A stretch of 6,225 nucleotides of DNA from Candidatus Bathyarchaeota archaeon (GTDB lineage: Archaea > Thermoproteota > Bathyarchaeia > Bathyarchaeales > DTEX01): positions 1 through 6,225 of the forward strand of contig JAGGZB010000182.1 in the NCBI GenBank assembly GCA_021162225.1, in the 5' to 3' direction. Positions 5,939-6,225 of this stretch are shown piece by piece; within the stretch, counting starts at the first letter, position 1; every line of letters begins with the position of its first letter. The notes under the pieces are model-generated. The model had not been told where the DNA came from. It ran no database searches and saw only the letters and a list, made by a program, of their open reading frames with translations. The translations under genes and the position numbers were made by a program.

Positions 5939-6225
5939 TTGAAAAGAATAAAGGCATCAGCTCCTGCAAAGGTTATCCTCTTAGGGGAGCATTTCGTAGT
6001 TCATGGAGAACCAGCAATAGTGCTGGCAATAGATAAAAGGGCGACGGTAACCGTTGAGACGAGAAATGACTCAAAAATATTCATAGAGTCTAAAGATATA
6101 GGCGCCTCTGGATTCTTCGTAAATGACGAGTTCCATCCCAAAATGGGAGGGAAGGAAGCGGGAAGAAAACTTGAACCCATATATGCTATTGTGAAAGAAG
6201 CCATCAGAAGGTACAATCTAAGATA
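5939..6225 (+). CDS. mvk: Mevalonate kinase, N-terminal part (runs off the window), TTG start
   Basis: GHMP-family kinase that phosphorylates mevalonate with ATP to 5-phosphomevalonate, feeding isoprenoid membrane-lipid synthesis. Only 95 residues are in the window; the frame is open to the last base. The N-terminus reads KRIKASAPAKVILLGEHFVVHGEPAIVLAIDKR, the family start with the conserved lysine (K11) and the GEHxVVxGxPA motif. The ATP-binding PxxxGLGSS loop would lie beyond the window edge. The start is a TTG with SD GGAGAT, since no in-frame ATG exists upstream of the conserved motif. The KASAPAKV/GEHFVVHG pattern favours mevalonate kinase over other GHMP kinases. Its position after rps2 also agrees with clusters in other archaea. 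Confidence 0.9.
   Translation, partial: MKRIKASAPAKVILLGEHFVVHGEPAIVLAIDKRATVTVETRNDSKIFIESKDIGASGFFVNDEFHPKMGGKEAGRKLEPIYAIVKEAIRRYNLR

Noticed and set aside
6001..6216. Minus-strand reading frame at the right edge
   Set aside because: The plus strand here encodes a clear mevalonate kinase N-terminus in an uninterrupted frame, so the antisense frame is a shadow.

Overview
The window is an archaeal ribosomal protein / RNA polymerase gene cluster, all on the + strand. In order it holds rps13 (uS13), rps4 (uS4), rps11 (uS11), rpoD (Rpo3), rpl18e (eL18), rpl13 (uL13), rps9 (uS9), rpoN (Rpo10), eno (enolase), rps2 (uS2) and the 5' end of a mevalonate kinase gene. The archaeal assignment rests on several points. 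Rpo3 carries a ferredoxin-like insertion, Rpo10 is a 74-residue zinc protein, and eL18 is absent from bacteria. The r-proteins are of the archaeal/eukaryotic type, a mevalonate pathway gene follows, and the only clear promoter-like element is an archaeal TATA box. I cannot fix the phylum. The order rpoN-eno-rps2-mevalonate kinase resembles euryarchaeal (including haloarchaeal) clusters, but the composition is moderate to AT-rich and the proteins are not halophile-like. A TACK or Bathyarchaeia-type lineage is equally possible.

Layout: positions 1-92 hold a small imperfect hairpin, a TATA-like box (39-46) and a Shine-Dalgarno (SD) site. From 93 to 5822 the ten complete genes are packed tightly, with gaps of 1 to 17 nt or overlaps. 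The one exception is 114 nt between rps11 and rpoD, which can form a hairpin followed by a purine-rich stretch and a short T run. rpoD and rpl18e overlap. After rps2 comes an AT-rich spacer of 116 nt with a perfect 9-bp inverted repeat and TATA-like sequences. The mevalonate kinase gene then starts at a TTG and runs off the end of the window.

Function: the first ten genes supply the small ribosomal subunit (uS13, uS4, uS11, uS9, uS2), the large subunit (eL18, uL13), two RNA polymerase assembly subunits (Rpo3, Rpo10) and one glycolytic enzyme. Co-transcription would tie ribosome and polymerase output together, with enolase carried along. Mevalonate kinase begins isoprenoid lipid precursor synthesis and may have its own promoter.

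I see no undescribed system, mobile element, CRISPR array or RNA gene here. The points most worth a second look are the Rpo3 subunit with two complete [4Fe-4S] motifs plus a zinc-type cysteine cluster, the structured rps11-rpoD spacer, the absence of rpoK from its usual place between rpoN and eno, and the spacer before mevalonate kinase.
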